DNA from: Shewanella psychrotolerans
GTDB lineage: Bacteria; Pseudomonadota; Gammaproteobacteria; Enterobacterales; Shewanellaceae
Length of the DNA stretch: 64,000 nucleotides
Assembly: GCF_019457595.1 (NCBI RefSeq)
Contig: NZ_CP080419.1
Coordinates: 3,472,001-3,536,000 of the forward strand
Direction of reading: 5' to 3'
Both the position numbers and the translations under genes were made by a program. The notes under the pieces were generated by a model, which made no database searches, had not been told where the DNA came from, and was given only the letters and a program-made list of their open reading frames with translations. Below are positions 28,190 to 37,328 of the stretch, piece by piece (the first letter of the stretch is position 1; each line of letters opens with the position of its first letter).

Positions 28190-29167
28190 ATGCGTAACCA
28201 ATACTTAGCTTCCCTACTGATCCCTACAATGCTCCTCAGTGCTTGTGGTGGTTCTGATGATTCAAATCCGCCAATCACAGAACCTACCTTCGGCTTGGTC
28301 AATATTGCAATTTCAGATTCACCAATGAATCAAGTCAGTAAAGTCGAGTTGGTGTTAGATCAACTCGTCATGACAGATGAACATGGTACCGTCCATACAC
28401 ACGATATGGCACAGCACAGATTTAATCTACTCGATTATCCGGGAATGGCGAGCCATACAGTCATTAGCGACCTACAACTCCCTACCGGACGTTACCATGA
28501 TGTGCATTTCACCCTAATTAATGGTGATCAAGCTAATGGTTGTGCGATTGAAAATGGCCAAGGACGATCACCGTTAATGGTCGAAGGCAATCATCTTCCA
28601 TTGCATGACTTTATGGTAAATGAACACGAGGCTCTTTTCTTAACGATGGAGATCGATCTGTACCAATCGATGCACCATGGCGATAACCAATATCACCTCA
28701 ATCACGATGGCATCTACTCCATAGATAATAGAGATATGGGGCATATAAAAGGTGAAATGGATCCGCAATGGATCGCCAACTGTGAAACGAGCAACACTGA
28801 TAAAACACCGGCTGGTGGTCAGTTTTATCACATGGCCTATCTTTACCAAAACAGTGTCACCAGTATTGAACAGATGGCTGATGTAAGCCCGACAAGAAGC
28901 GATGGTAAATTCTCCCCAGTCGCTGTCTCACCGATACATCAGGATATGAATGGCGATTGGTCATTTGCCATGGGTTATCTCCCCGCTGGCGACTATCGTG
29001 TCGGCTATACTTGCCTCGGCCATTTAGATGACCCCGCTCTCGATGATTTATCCGAAGGCACATTTAGCCTATTTGAAGATGCAGGCTCAGTCACTGTTGA
29101 AGAGGGTGGTCAAGAGACAAGGCATCAATGTGGCAACGGCCATCGCGGTCGTGGGGGCCGCGGTTAG
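28190..29167 (+). CDS. DUF4382 lipoprotein
   Basis: A 325-residue lipoprotein with signal and lipobox LLSAC (Cys near 19) followed by GGSDDS, an export pattern typical of surface lipoproteins in this group. Residues about 34-190 match the DUF4382 domain, a beta-sandwich found in many marine bacteria (GLVNIAISDSPMNQVSKVEL, LQLPTGRYHDVHFTL). The protein is rich in His and ends in a short Gly-Arg tail (GRGGRG). Its function is unknown. Confidence 0.8.
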   Translation: MRNQYLASLLIPTMLLSACGGSDDSNPPITEPTFGLVNIAISDSPMNQVSKVELVLDQLVMTDEHGTVHTHDMAQHRFNLLDYPGMASHTVISDLQLPTGRYHDVHFTLINGDQANGCAIENGQGRSPLMVEGNHLPLHDFMVNEHEALFLTMEIDLYQSMHHGDNQYHLNHDGIYSIDNRDMGHIKGEMDPQWIANCETSNTDKTPAGGQFYHMAYLYQNSVTSIEQMADVSPTRSDGKFSPVAVSPIHQDMNGDWSFAMGYLPAGDYRVGYTCLGHLDDPALDDLSEGTFSLFEDAGSVTVEEGGQETRHQCGNGHRGRGGRG

Positions 29168-29189
29168 ACGTAACCCTTTCAGCCCGATT

Positions 29190-29221
29190 AAAAATAGCGA
29201 GTCGAATCACTCGCTATTTTT
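29190..29221. terminator. Terminator between DUF4382 gene and ABC exporter
   Basis: A perfect 13-bp stem AAAAATAGCGAGT/ACTCGCTATTTTT with a 6-nt loop, between convergent genes. Confidence 0.9.
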
Positions 29222-29248
29222 ATGGATAATGGTGACTAACAAGCACAT

Positions 29249-31099
29249 TCACAGCTCATCATTTAACAGCTGCAGTGTGGCAAACTCTCGATAAAGCACA
29301 TTGGTTTGCATCAACTCTTGATGGGTGCCACTACCAATAAGCTGACCTTTATCCATCACTAAAATACGATCGGAATTAAGTACCGTCGCCAACCGGTGAG
29401 CGATGATTAAGGTGGTTCTGCCCTGCATCAAGACATCTAAAGCCTGCTTCACCTTTTGCTCACTCACGGCGTCGAGTGCACTGGTAGCCTCATCGAGCAG
29501 TAACACGGGGCGCTTGGCTAAAATAGCTCTAGCAATAGCGATACGTTGTTTTTGACCACCAGAAAGCCTAACACCGCGCTCACCTAAATAGGTTTGGTAA
29601 CCCATCGAAAACTCATTAATAAACTCATGGGCACGCGCCGCAATACAGGCTTCAATCACCTCCTTTTCGCTGGCATCGGGTCGCCCATAACGGACATTTT
29701 CTAACACACTGGTGGCGAAGATCACCGACTCCTGTGGCACTAACGCAAACTGCTGGCGTAAATCCTGTGGTGATAAATCGGCGATATCGATACCGTCGAG
29801 CATAATACTGCCGCTATTTAAGGTATAAAAGCGTTGCAGCAGTTCAAATAAGGTACTCTTTCCCGCACCGCTAGCCCCGACCAACGCCACCCGTTCGCCA
29901 CTTTGAATATGTAGGCTCAAGCCGCAGATCACCTCTTGGGTGAAATCATCCGGTCGATTTGACGTGGTTATATCTCGATAGGAAAATCGCACATCCTTTA
30001 ATTGCAACTCGCCACGTACTGTCGCAGGTAACGTCACTCGATTAACCGGCAATGGAATATCGATTGGGGTTTCGACCAACTCAATCAATCTCTCGGTCGC
30101 TCCAGCCGCTCGCTGTATCTCACCGATCACTTCGCTAATAGTCGCGACAGAGCCGGCCACCATCACGGCATAAAACATAAAAGCTGACAGTTCCCCCCCA
30201 GTAATTGCGCCTTGCATCACATCGTGAGCGCCAACCCAAGTCACTAAAGCTATCGCTAAAATACTAAGAAACATCACCAGTGAAATGAGAATAGAACGGT
30301 ATTTGATACGACCTTTGGCGGCATCCATAACCGCTTCGACACGCTGATTGAATAGCAGCCGATCTCTATCTTCATGGCAATAGGCTTGCACCGTGTGGAT
30401 TTCATGCAGCGTTTCATCTACATAAGCACCAAGATCGCCGACTCTATCTTGACTCTGACGTGACAGATCGCGCACTTTACGGCCAAAGAAGAAAATAGGC
30501 CCCAACACCATAGGAACAGCAAGCAATACCAAAGCCGTCATCTTCAGGCTGGTAATGGCCATCATCACTATGCCGCCAATTACGGTCACACTGGCCCGAA
30601 GCGCCATAGAAAGGCTTGAACCAACAACCGACTGTAACAAGGTTGAGTCGGCAGTAAAACGAGAGATCACCTCTCCCGTTCTTAGCTTGGCATAAAAACC
30701 GGGTGACAAGTTTAGCAAGTGATCGTAAACCGTTAAGCGAATATCAGCGCTGACTCGCTCACCGAGCCAAGTCATTAAATAAAAACGACAAAAAATCGCA
30801 GAACTACTAAGGGCGGTAATGCCGATCACCAACAAGATGATCTCGTTAAGACGCTCGCCATTATCTTTTAAAAAACCTTCATCCACCATCAAGCGCACAC
30901 CTTGGCCAAGCGATAGCCAGGCGAGTGAGCCAATAAATAGGAAGACGATAGCGGCGATCACCCGTATTCGATACGGTTTTAAAAAACCACCAATCCATGG
31001 CAGAATGGCTCGCTTACTCACAAGCGATAGCCGTTCAGATTCGTTGTCAGCTGAAGAAAATGCACGCTCAGGCTGGGATGCAGGTTTGTTATCGCTCAT
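29249..31099 (-). CDS. ABC exporter (MsbA/LmrA-type half transporter)
   Basis: A 616-residue fused permease-ATPase. Six TM helices occupy about residues 30-330. The nucleotide-binding domain has Walker A GASGAGKST near 415, signature LSGGQKQRIAIARA near 520 and Walker B VLLLDEATSALD near 543. It probably works as a homodimer exporting lipid or drug. It is not in an lpxK context, so it is likely a paralogue of MsbA. An AT-rich dyad (31139-31162) lies upstream of its start and may be an operator. Confidence 0.9.
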   Translation of the reverse strand: MSDNKPASQPERAFSSADNESERLSLVSKRAILPWIGGFLKPYRIRVIAAIVFLFIGSLAWLSLGQGVRLMVDEGFLKDNGERLNEIILLVIGITALSSSAIFCRFYLMTWLGERVSADIRLTVYDHLLNLSPGFYAKLRTGEVISRFTADSTLLQSVVGSSLSMALRASVTVIGGIVMMAITSLKMTALVLLAVPMVLGPIFFFGRKVRDLSRQSQDRVGDLGAYVDETLHEIHTVQAYCHEDRDRLLFNQRVEAVMDAAKGRIKYRSILISLVMFLSILAIALVTWVGAHDVMQGAITGGELSAFMFYAVMVAGSVATISEVIGEIQRAAGATERLIELVETPIDIPLPVNRVTLPATVRGELQLKDVRFSYRDITTSNRPDDFTQEVICGLSLHIQSGERVALVGASGAGKSTLFELLQRFYTLNSGSIMLDGIDIADLSPQDLRQQFALVPQESVIFATSVLENVRYGRPDASEKEVIEACIAARAHEFINEFSMGYQTYLGERGVRLSGGQKQRIAIARAILAKRPVLLLDEATSALDAVSEQKVKQALDVLMQGRTTLIIAHRLATVLNSDRILVMDKGQLIGSGTHQELMQTNVLYREFATLQLLNDEL

Positions 31100-31295
31100 A
31101 TTGGGTAACGTTGATAGGTCAATAGCCCCAAGAGTACCAAAAATATCACCATAAAATGATATTTGTTTATCTAACCTGAACTCAGGTTACCTATTTGAAT
31201 AATAAGGCGAGCCTAGTCCATACCACTTTAATCATGGCCCTTTATGATGACGCTTTATGATATAGTTCACCCGACAACAAAAAGAGCAATGGTTC

Positions 31296-31631
31296 ATGAA
31301 TAAAAGCATCTCCAACGAAACCAAGAATGAAGCAATGAAGGTCGCTAAAGCCACTCAAAAGCCCGGACAGACTAAAGAGCAAACCAAGCTGATCGCACAG
31401 GGTATTGAAAAAGGAATTGCTGAATACAAAAAGCAGCAAAAGAGTAAGGCCCGTGAGAAAGATAAAGCCCGCAAACAAGAAATAAAAGCCAAAAACCGCG
31501 ACGTCGAGCAAACCGATGATACGCAGGCTAACCACTCAAGCAGCGACTCAAGCAGTAATTCATCCAAGCTTCCTTGGGCGCTACTGCTCCTCAGCTGGGC
31601 TGGATTTTCCGCTTATCTGTTAATGCGCTAA
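31296..31631 (+). CDS. DUF2956 family protein
   Basis: A 111-residue protein whose first 75 residues are highly charged and helical (KNEAMKVAKATQKPGQTKEQ, repeated K/E/Q). A serine-rich linker follows, then one C-terminal TM helix (LPWALLLLSWAGFSAYLLM). It matches the DUF2956 family of Vibrio and Shewanella as I know it. Tail-anchored topology suggests a cytoplasmic basic domain tethered to the membrane. Function unknown. Confidence 0.78.
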   Translation: MNKSISNETKNEAMKVAKATQKPGQTKEQTKLIAQGIEKGIAEYKKQQKSKAREKDKARKQEIKAKNRDVEQTDDTQANHSSSDSSSNSSKLPWALLLLSWAGFSAYLLMR

Positions 31632-31721
31632 TGCCTCACGCGAAGAGCACATAAAGCCAATACCGCAATCTAAGGTGTCAGACGTTCGCAGCGAACTCGT
31701 TTATCGAACTAGCTCATGATA

Positions 31722-33128
31722 TTAGTGCATTAAGCCATCGAGTCGCTGAGCTAAATGGATCGCAATACGCTTTTGCAAGCTTGATTGGTTCGCTTGCAAA
31801 CATAAGCGCTCCTCCCAGCTAAATACCTTATTGATCAACTGATAGGTTAACCAGCGAAATGGCTCCGGCTCCCATGGGGTTAATACTTGCTTAACCTCAC
31901 TCACATGAGCCCAAGGCATTTTAGTTAGCTCAGTTTCACGCTCAAGGATAAGATCGCTTAAGGTTCTGGCAAACAGATTAGACGCCCCGACACCTTCGCC
32001 GCCATAACCACCAGCAAGGCCAACACCATTGCGTTTATCAAATATGGCATGAGGGGCAAACTTTCTTGCCATAGCAAGCGTACCGCCCCAGCGATGCGTG
32101 ATATTAACGCCTTTCAGTATGGGAAAGATATCGGCCATCAAACTCACTCGCCAAGCAAAGGCATCACTGTCAGCGGCAAACAGGGTTTGCGTCTCTCCAC
32201 CAAAGCGGTAGCCACCACGAGCACCAAACACCATGCGGTTATCTTTACTTCGCTGACCATAAGTCACCTGCCGGGCCGCGTCGCTAAAGGTGGCGCGATC
32301 AGCCAAGCCTATCTGCAGCCACTGGCTCTCGGTCAATGGCTGAGTAGCGATGAGTAAACTCTGTAGCGGCATGGTATAGCGACCTAATGAGCTCACCTCG
32401 GCCTGATAACCTTCAAGCGCAGGCACGATAATATCGGCACGTATAGCGCCCTTTTCACACTTTACAAGGCCGTCACCAAACGCCGTTACCGGGCTCTGCT
32501 CATACAGAGAGACTCCCACAGACTCCACAATACGCGCAAGCCCTCGGACCAACTTCAGCGGATGGATTGTCGCGCAGTGAGGAGTATAAATCGCCGCGCG
32601 GCCATCTCGCATACTGATAGCCTGATTTAGCTCGTCGCCCTCCACCCAGCGATAGTCTTGCTCGGTAAATCCTTGTTGATGTAACAGGGTAATTTCTTCA
32701 CCTAGGGATCGCAGCTGCTCAGGATAACGAGCAGCCACTCTTAAATTGCCACGATGGACCAAATCACAATCAATGTGATGCTGTTTAAGCACAGCTGAAA
32801 TTTCATTTACTGGACTTTGAATTAACTGCTTTGCTTGAGTAAAGCCTGTGCCCGATAAACCTGCAAGGTAGTGGCTGTCGCCAACAAAGCTGCCCATCAA
32901 CCAGCCACCATTACGCCCAGAAGCGCCCTCTCCAGCAACCGAAGCATCGACGACTACAATCTTTAACGAGGGTGATTTCTGCTTTAGATAATACGCGGTC
33001 CAAAGCCCTGTATAACCCGCCCCAATAATGGCAACATCGGCCTCTATGTCTGCAGTTAATGATCGGCGCGGCTCAATAGGCTCACCTAAAGTATCAAACC
33101 ATAGGCTCTGATAAAGTGAACTCTCCAT
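31722..33128 (-). CDS. FAD-dependent oxidoreductase (DAO family)
   Basis: A 468-residue oxidase or dehydrogenase of the glycine/D-amino-acid oxidase family, with the FAD motif VAIIGAGYTGLWTAYYL at about 30-46 and GGYGGEGVGASNLFARTL near 385. Such enzymes oxidise N-methyl or gamma-glutamyl amines (the PuuB-like group is closest in layout). I chose the ATG at 33128; a TTG 21 codons upstream is possible. The gene follows a small winged-helix gene closely, and the two may form one transcript. Confidence 0.82.
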   Translation of the reverse strand: MESSLYQSLWFDTLGEPIEPRRSLTADIEADVAIIGAGYTGLWTAYYLKQKSPSLKIVVVDASVAGEGASGRNGGWLMGSFVGDSHYLAGLSGTGFTQAKQLIQSPVNEISAVLKQHHIDCDLVHRGNLRVAARYPEQLRSLGEEITLLHQQGFTEQDYRWVEGDELNQAISMRDGRAAIYTPHCATIHPLKLVRGLARIVESVGVSLYEQSPVTAFGDGLVKCEKGAIRADIIVPALEGYQAEVSSLGRYTMPLQSLLIATQPLTESQWLQIGLADRATFSDAARQVTYGQRSKDNRMVFGARGGYRFGGETQTLFAADSDAFAWRVSLMADIFPILKGVNITHRWGGTLAMARKFAPHAIFDKRNGVGLAGGYGGEGVGASNLFARTLSDLILERETELTKMPWAHVSEVKQVLTPWEPEPFRWLTYQLINKVFSWEERLCLQANQSSLQKRIAIHLAQRLDGLMH

Positions 33129-33197
33129 ATCTAGGCCCTGTTGCTCCTTGCGGGTTGAATTTTGTTCGAGACAAAAACGTTTTAAGGTCAACAGTCC

Positions 33198-33488
33198 CTA
33201 GTTAAGTTGCTTCAACAAGTCATCAAGATGAGTGCAAACCCAGCTACTGCTTATTGGGCCCCAAGTACTAATTTGGTAGTAACCAGCATTATGACGCTCG
33301 CCATCTTGAACAAAATGACATTCGATACCCAGATCAGCAAGTGCTGCGATAGCATCTTGCAAGGTGCGTCTAGGCATTCCGGTGAGCTTATTTAAAGACA
33401 ATAAATTATGACGCTCATTATCGATAAGATGAGCAAGATAGAGCTTTCTAAGAAACGCCTTTTTCTGTTTTGATACGACATCAGCCAC
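33198..33488 (-). CDS. Small winged-helix DNA-binding protein
   Basis: A 96-residue protein with a predicted winged helix-turn-helix: LLSLNKLTGMPRRTLQDAIAALADLGIEC at about 29-57 is a clear helix-turn-helix. It has no other domain. It lies directly upstream of the FAD oxidoreductase and may regulate it; that is inference. Confidence 0.6.
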   Translation of the reverse strand: MADVVSKQKKAFLRKLYLAHLIDNERHNLLSLNKLTGMPRRTLQDAIAALADLGIECHFVQDGERHNAGYYQISTWGPISSSWVCTHLDDLLKQLN

Positions 33489-33672
33489 TCAAACACCCCA
33501 TAGCCACAATAAAAATCCACACTCTGTAACATAACAGACCTAACTATAGTTACGAACAAAATTGTATGATGCTTACCACTAAAAACTGATTAGTATGACC
33601 ACGCATTAAATCCTGTAAGATGCTGATATAGTCTAAATTAACAACGATAAATTACACGCCCTAGGATAACAA

Positions 33673-34326
33673 ATGGAAGACGTTAAGCCGCTTAGTCAAC
33701 AAATCGACCTTAAACGAACCCAGCTGTCGCCAGAAGAATGGCTTAGTTTCGACCAGATCCCACTGACCCCAGTTGAGCCTAGCTACGTCAAACTGGTACA
33801 GATAGAAAACCTCATCTTGTTCATCCCAATCCTTATCGCCCTTCCGATAGCGGGCATTGTTATCAACTTACCAATGATGATTTTGTTAACCCTTATAAGC
33901 TTAGCGCTGCTCTTGGCATGCCTCATAAGTTATGGCCGTTATCGCTATGCGTTATCACTTGCCTATGGTGCATTTGAACATGAGTTTGTGATGCAAAAAG
34001 GGATTCTTTGGCATCAAAAAATATCCCTGCCCTACACACGATTACAACATGTGAGTTTGGCTCAAGGGCCACTTGAACGCTATTTTAAACAACATACTCT
34101 AAAGTGTTTCAGCGCAGGAAGCGGCAGCGCTGAAATCAGTCTTCCCGGTCTAGATTCTGATATTGCCGAGTCTTTGAGACAACACTTACTTGCCAAAGCC
34201 GCGGCCGTACGTCAAGCGCGGCAAACCATTACTGAAGCACAAGACGAATTACTATCGACGCAATCTCAAGCAACGCCACCTCAAGCACAGCCATCTAAAC
34301 CAGCGGTGGGCGATAATGATGAGTAA
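33673..34326 (+). CDS. Bacterial PH-domain membrane protein (YdbS-like)
   Basis: A 217-residue protein with two N-terminal TM helices (about 51-96) and a bacterial PH domain (bPH2/DUF304; FVMQKGILWHQKISLPYTRLQHV near 107-130). A glutamine-rich tail follows. It overlaps the next, larger bPH2 gene by 11 bp. The pair matches the YdbS-YdbT arrangement known from Gram-positives, which has been linked to peptide tolerance; here the role is unknown. Confidence 0.82.
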   Translation: MEDVKPLSQQIDLKRTQLSPEEWLSFDQIPLTPVEPSYVKLVQIENLILFIPILIALPIAGIVINLPMMILLTLISLALLLACLISYGRYRYALSLAYGAFEHEFVMQKGILWHQKISLPYTRLQHVSLAQGPLERYFKQHTLKCFSAGSGSAEISLPGLDSDIAESLRQHLLAKAAAVRQARQTITEAQDELLSTQSQATPPQAQPSKPAVGDNDE

Positions 34327-35827
34327 GCGTTTTTCTAACTGGGCAAGCTTATCTCCTTGGTCAATCATCAGTTTTAGCCTACAAACACTTAAAACTATGG
34401 TTAATAATGGTTATGCGATGATCCCTATCGTCTATACCGGCTGGCAACAAGGGTTTAGCTCTCCGTGGATGATCATCGCGATCGTCAGCGTTATCATCGC
34501 CATATTTACCTTTGCCATTGCGCAATGGGCGCAATACCGCTACCGACTAATCGATGCAAAACTCGGAATTAAACAGGGGATCCTATTCAAGAGCGCTCAC
34601 GAAATACCGCTAAACAAGATCCAAAATGTGCGCCTCGAACAGCCGCTCTACTTTCGCCCCTTAGGATTATTTAGTTTAGTTGTAGAGACCGCGGGGTCGA
34701 AGAAAGATGAAGCTGTGTTATCGGCGATCAACTATCGCCAAGCCATGCAACTAAAGAAACAGTTATTTCAACGTTCAGCAGCGACAACAAACGGTATCAA
34801 TGTTCAAGAGTTATCACAGACTGATTCAATTAATAATCATGGAGTTGTAGTAAGAAAAAGCCTTAAAGATCTACTGTTTTTTGGTCTATATCAGAACAAC
34901 CTTTTTTGGCTATCGATTATTTCCGGCTCAATACTTGGGCAACTTGACTGGAGCAAGGTAGGTCAGAGCCCACTTGCAGTAGACGCCTTGGATTGGTATC
35001 AAAATAACATCGCCACCAGCCTACTTAATGAGTTGCTATTTGGTTTGCTAGCCTTGGTGAGCCTCTATCTTTTGCTATCACTCATCTCTATCACTTCGGC
35101 CGTATTAAAATATCACCCATATCAACTAAGCCTGCGGCATAATACTTTACATAGGACGGGTGGGTTGCTGGCAAAACAACAAGATGCATTAGTGCTAGCA
35201 AGAGTACAGTTAATCCGCTTTGAGCAACCGATTATTGGTCGAATAATTAAGTTATGGACCGTTAACTTTAAACAAGTTCAGGGCACTGAAGTGGAACAAA
35301 TGGCTAAACGTCATATGTTGATCCCCAGTATGAGCCAGCAGCAGATCGCTGAAACATTGCCACAGCTAACAGGCCTTAGTAGCAACGCCAGCGCTCTTCC
35401 AACCCACTATAATGGCATCTATTTTGGTTGGTTTTGGCGACGTGCACTCTTACCGGTTGTTATTTCAATAATTGCTTTGCTCGTTGCAGGGCCTAATCCT
35501 TTCACCGAGTTACTTTGGCTTGGTTCCATGGTATTTGTAATAGGGCTATACCTTAAATACCGCCAATGGGGTTATCATCTACAGGGCGATGATCTCTGGA
35601 TCCATACTGGAGTCTTAGGCCAAAGCTGGCAGCTAATCTCCTTAAAAAAAGTACAGCATGTGTGCATAAGCCAAACCCTTGGACAGAAAAAGAAACAATT
35701 AGCGACTCTCTATATTGGCTTAGCGAGTGGCGAACAAAAAATCCCCTATTTTCCCATTGAAGATGCTAGGTTGATCGCCGAAACCGCATTAAGCTTAACC
35801 AAGCACGACCACACAAATTGGATATAA
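34316..35827 (+). CDS. Bacterial PH-domain membrane protein (YdbT-like)
   Basis: A 503-residue protein with about six TM helices and three bPH2 domains (LGIKQGILFKSAHEIPLNKIQNV; the second after LKYHPYQLSLRHNTLHRTGG; the third DDLWIHTGVLGQSWQLISLKKV). I chose the paired ATG codons at 34316/34319, which overlap the previous gene's stop and imply coupled translation; the longer open frame to 34190 is only overlap. It acts with the YdbS-like partner in the inner membrane. Confidence 0.82.
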   Translation: MMSKRFSNWASLSPWSIISFSLQTLKTMVNNGYAMIPIVYTGWQQGFSSPWMIIAIVSVIIAIFTFAIAQWAQYRYRLIDAKLGIKQGILFKSAHEIPLNKIQNVRLEQPLYFRPLGLFSLVVETAGSKKDEAVLSAINYRQAMQLKKQLFQRSAATTNGINVQELSQTDSINNHGVVVRKSLKDLLFFGLYQNNLFWLSIISGSILGQLDWSKVGQSPLAVDALDWYQNNIATSLLNELLFGLLALVSLYLLLSLISITSAVLKYHPYQLSLRHNTLHRTGGLLAKQQDALVLARVQLIRFEQPIIGRIIKLWTVNFKQVQGTEVEQMAKRHMLIPSMSQQQIAETLPQLTGLSSNASALPTHYNGIYFGWFWRRALLPVVISIIALLVAGPNPFTELLWLGSMVFVIGLYLKYRQWGYHLQGDDLWIHTGVLGQSWQLISLKKVQHVCISQTLGQKKKQLATLYIGLASGEQKIPYFPIEDARLIAETALSLTKHDHTNWI

Positions 35828-35836
35828 GGAGTCACT

Positions 35837-36391
35837 ATGCACAGGATAGGCCATACACCCGATGATATTATCCGTTTTTGGTTCGAGGAGATTGAGCCAA
35901 AGTCTTGGTTCGAAAAGGATCTTCATGTCGATAAAATGATCAAACAGCGTTTCGGTGATTTGCTAGAACAGGCAAAACAAGGCGAGCTTTATCATTGGCG
36001 CACCTGCCCACTTGGGCGATTAGCCGAAATTATTATCTTGGACCAGTTCAGCCGTAATATCTATCGCGATACACCAGCAGCATTTGCTGCCGACCCCATG
36101 GCATTGACCCTAGCTCAAGAAGCGGTGGCGTTAGGGATCGATAATGAACTAAAGCCCAAACAAGTCCCCTTTCTTTATATGCCTTATATGCACAGTGAAT
36201 CGAGTGCAATTCACGAGGTTGCCATAGTGCTATTTAGCCGCGAGGCCGCAGCGGCTAACTTAGAGTTTGAACGCAGACATAAGACCATTATCGACAAGTT
36301 TGGTCGCTACCCTCATCGAAATGCGATCTTAGGACGACCATCCACAACAGAAGAACTCCTTTTCTTAAAACAACCGGGTTCGAGCTTTTAA
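35837..36391 (+). CDS. DUF924 family protein
   Basis: A 184-residue soluble helical protein of the DUF924 family (TPR-like fold): DIIRFWFEEIEPKSWFEKD at 9-27, IIILDQFSRNIYRDTPAAFA near 73-92 and RFGRYPHRNAILGR-like KFGRYPHRNAILGRPST near the C-terminus. It starts 9 bp after the PH-domain gene and precedes a permease by 14 bp, so four genes (33673-37164) probably form one operon. Function unknown. Confidence 0.88.
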   Translation: MHRIGHTPDDIIRFWFEEIEPKSWFEKDLHVDKMIKQRFGDLLEQAKQGELYHWRTCPLGRLAEIIILDQFSRNIYRDTPAAFAADPMALTLAQEAVALGIDNELKPKQVPFLYMPYMHSESSAIHEVAIVLFSREAAAANLEFERRHKTIIDKFGRYPHRNAILGRPSTTEELLFLKQPGSSF

Positions 36392-36405
36392 CTAGGTGAT
36401 AAAAA

Positions 36406-37164
36406 ATGGATGTTACAGTTACCCACGCGCTACTACTCATTGCCACAGGCTTCTTGGCAGGCATCATTAACACCCTAGCAGGCGGTGGCTCTAATTTAAC
36501 CTTGCCAGCGTTAATGGTAATGGGAATGCCAGCCGAAGTTGCCAATGCGACTAACCGCGTAGGTGTAACCGTTCAATCTATCACTGCGCTGATTGGTTTT
36601 AGAAAGCACGGTAAACTCTATACCGATGATAAAGGTCCTATTTTACTACCAACCATCATTGGCGGGTTTATCGGTGCAGGCGCAGCGGCATACGCTCCAG
36701 CGGAGATGATAAAACCCTTACTGCTCGGCACGATGCTGATTATGGCCTTAATCATTTTAGTTAAACCCGCAATGATCTCTCCTGCAATTGGCACCCCGGT
36801 AAACAAAGTCAGCCAAACTCCCAGTTCATGGGTTTGGTTAACGATTGCAGGTATCTATGGCGGCTTCGTACAGGCTGGCGTTGGCTTTGTGTTGCTCGCC
36901 GCTCTGGCTGGAAGTTTGCGTTACGATTTGGTCAGAGCAAACGCCTTAAAGGGCCTATGTACCTTGATGTTTACCTTGGCATCACTGGTCATTTTTATTG
37001 CAGAAGATCTTATTCTTTGGCTTCCAGGATTGATCTTGGCTGCTGGCACTATGGTTGGCGCTCATATCGCGGTAAAACTCGCCATAAAAGTTAGCCCAAA
37101 CACCTTAAAATGGTTTCTGTTTATCATGACCCTATGTGGCAGTATTGCGGCAATGCTCAGCTAA
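36406..37164 (+). CDS. TSUP family permease (TauE/SafE)
   Basis: A 252-residue inner-membrane protein with seven or eight TM helices of the sulfite/organosulfonate exporter (TauE/SafE) family. Signatures are LAGGGSNLTLPALMVMGMP near 25-43, NATNRVGVTVQS, and the second repeat GGFVQAGVGFVLLAAL. The substrate is unknown. It is the last gene of the group starting at 33673. Confidence 0.88.
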   Translation: MDVTVTHALLLIATGFLAGIINTLAGGGSNLTLPALMVMGMPAEVANATNRVGVTVQSITALIGFRKHGKLYTDDKGPILLPTIIGGFIGAGAAAYAPAEMIKPLLLGTMLIMALIILVKPAMISPAIGTPVNKVSQTPSSWVWLTIAGIYGGFVQAGVGFVLLAALAGSLRYDLVRANALKGLCTLMFTLASLVIFIAEDLILWLPGLILAAGTMVGAHIAVKLAIKVSPNTLKWFLFIMTLCGSIAAMLS

Positions 37165-37212
37165 CCATTTGTGAGTTAGAAACGACCATCTTTACAAACA
37201 ATCACAACTGTA

Positions 37213-37231
37213 AACGATAACAATTCCCATT
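37213..37231. promoter_or_regulatory. Fur-box-like site
   Basis: The 19-mer centred at 37222 matches 15 of 19 positions of the common Fur-site form AATGATAATTATTCTCATT. It lies about 98 bp before the TonB receptor start, consistent with iron repression. Confidence 0.6.
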
Positions 37232-37328
37232 TAGATCTTTACGTTTTGCGTGTATCCTTTGTTACACAAATAGATGCTACGCAAATCGCTACTGTTACAA
37301 TTATGCGTGGCTTTTTTTTCACCTCGCC

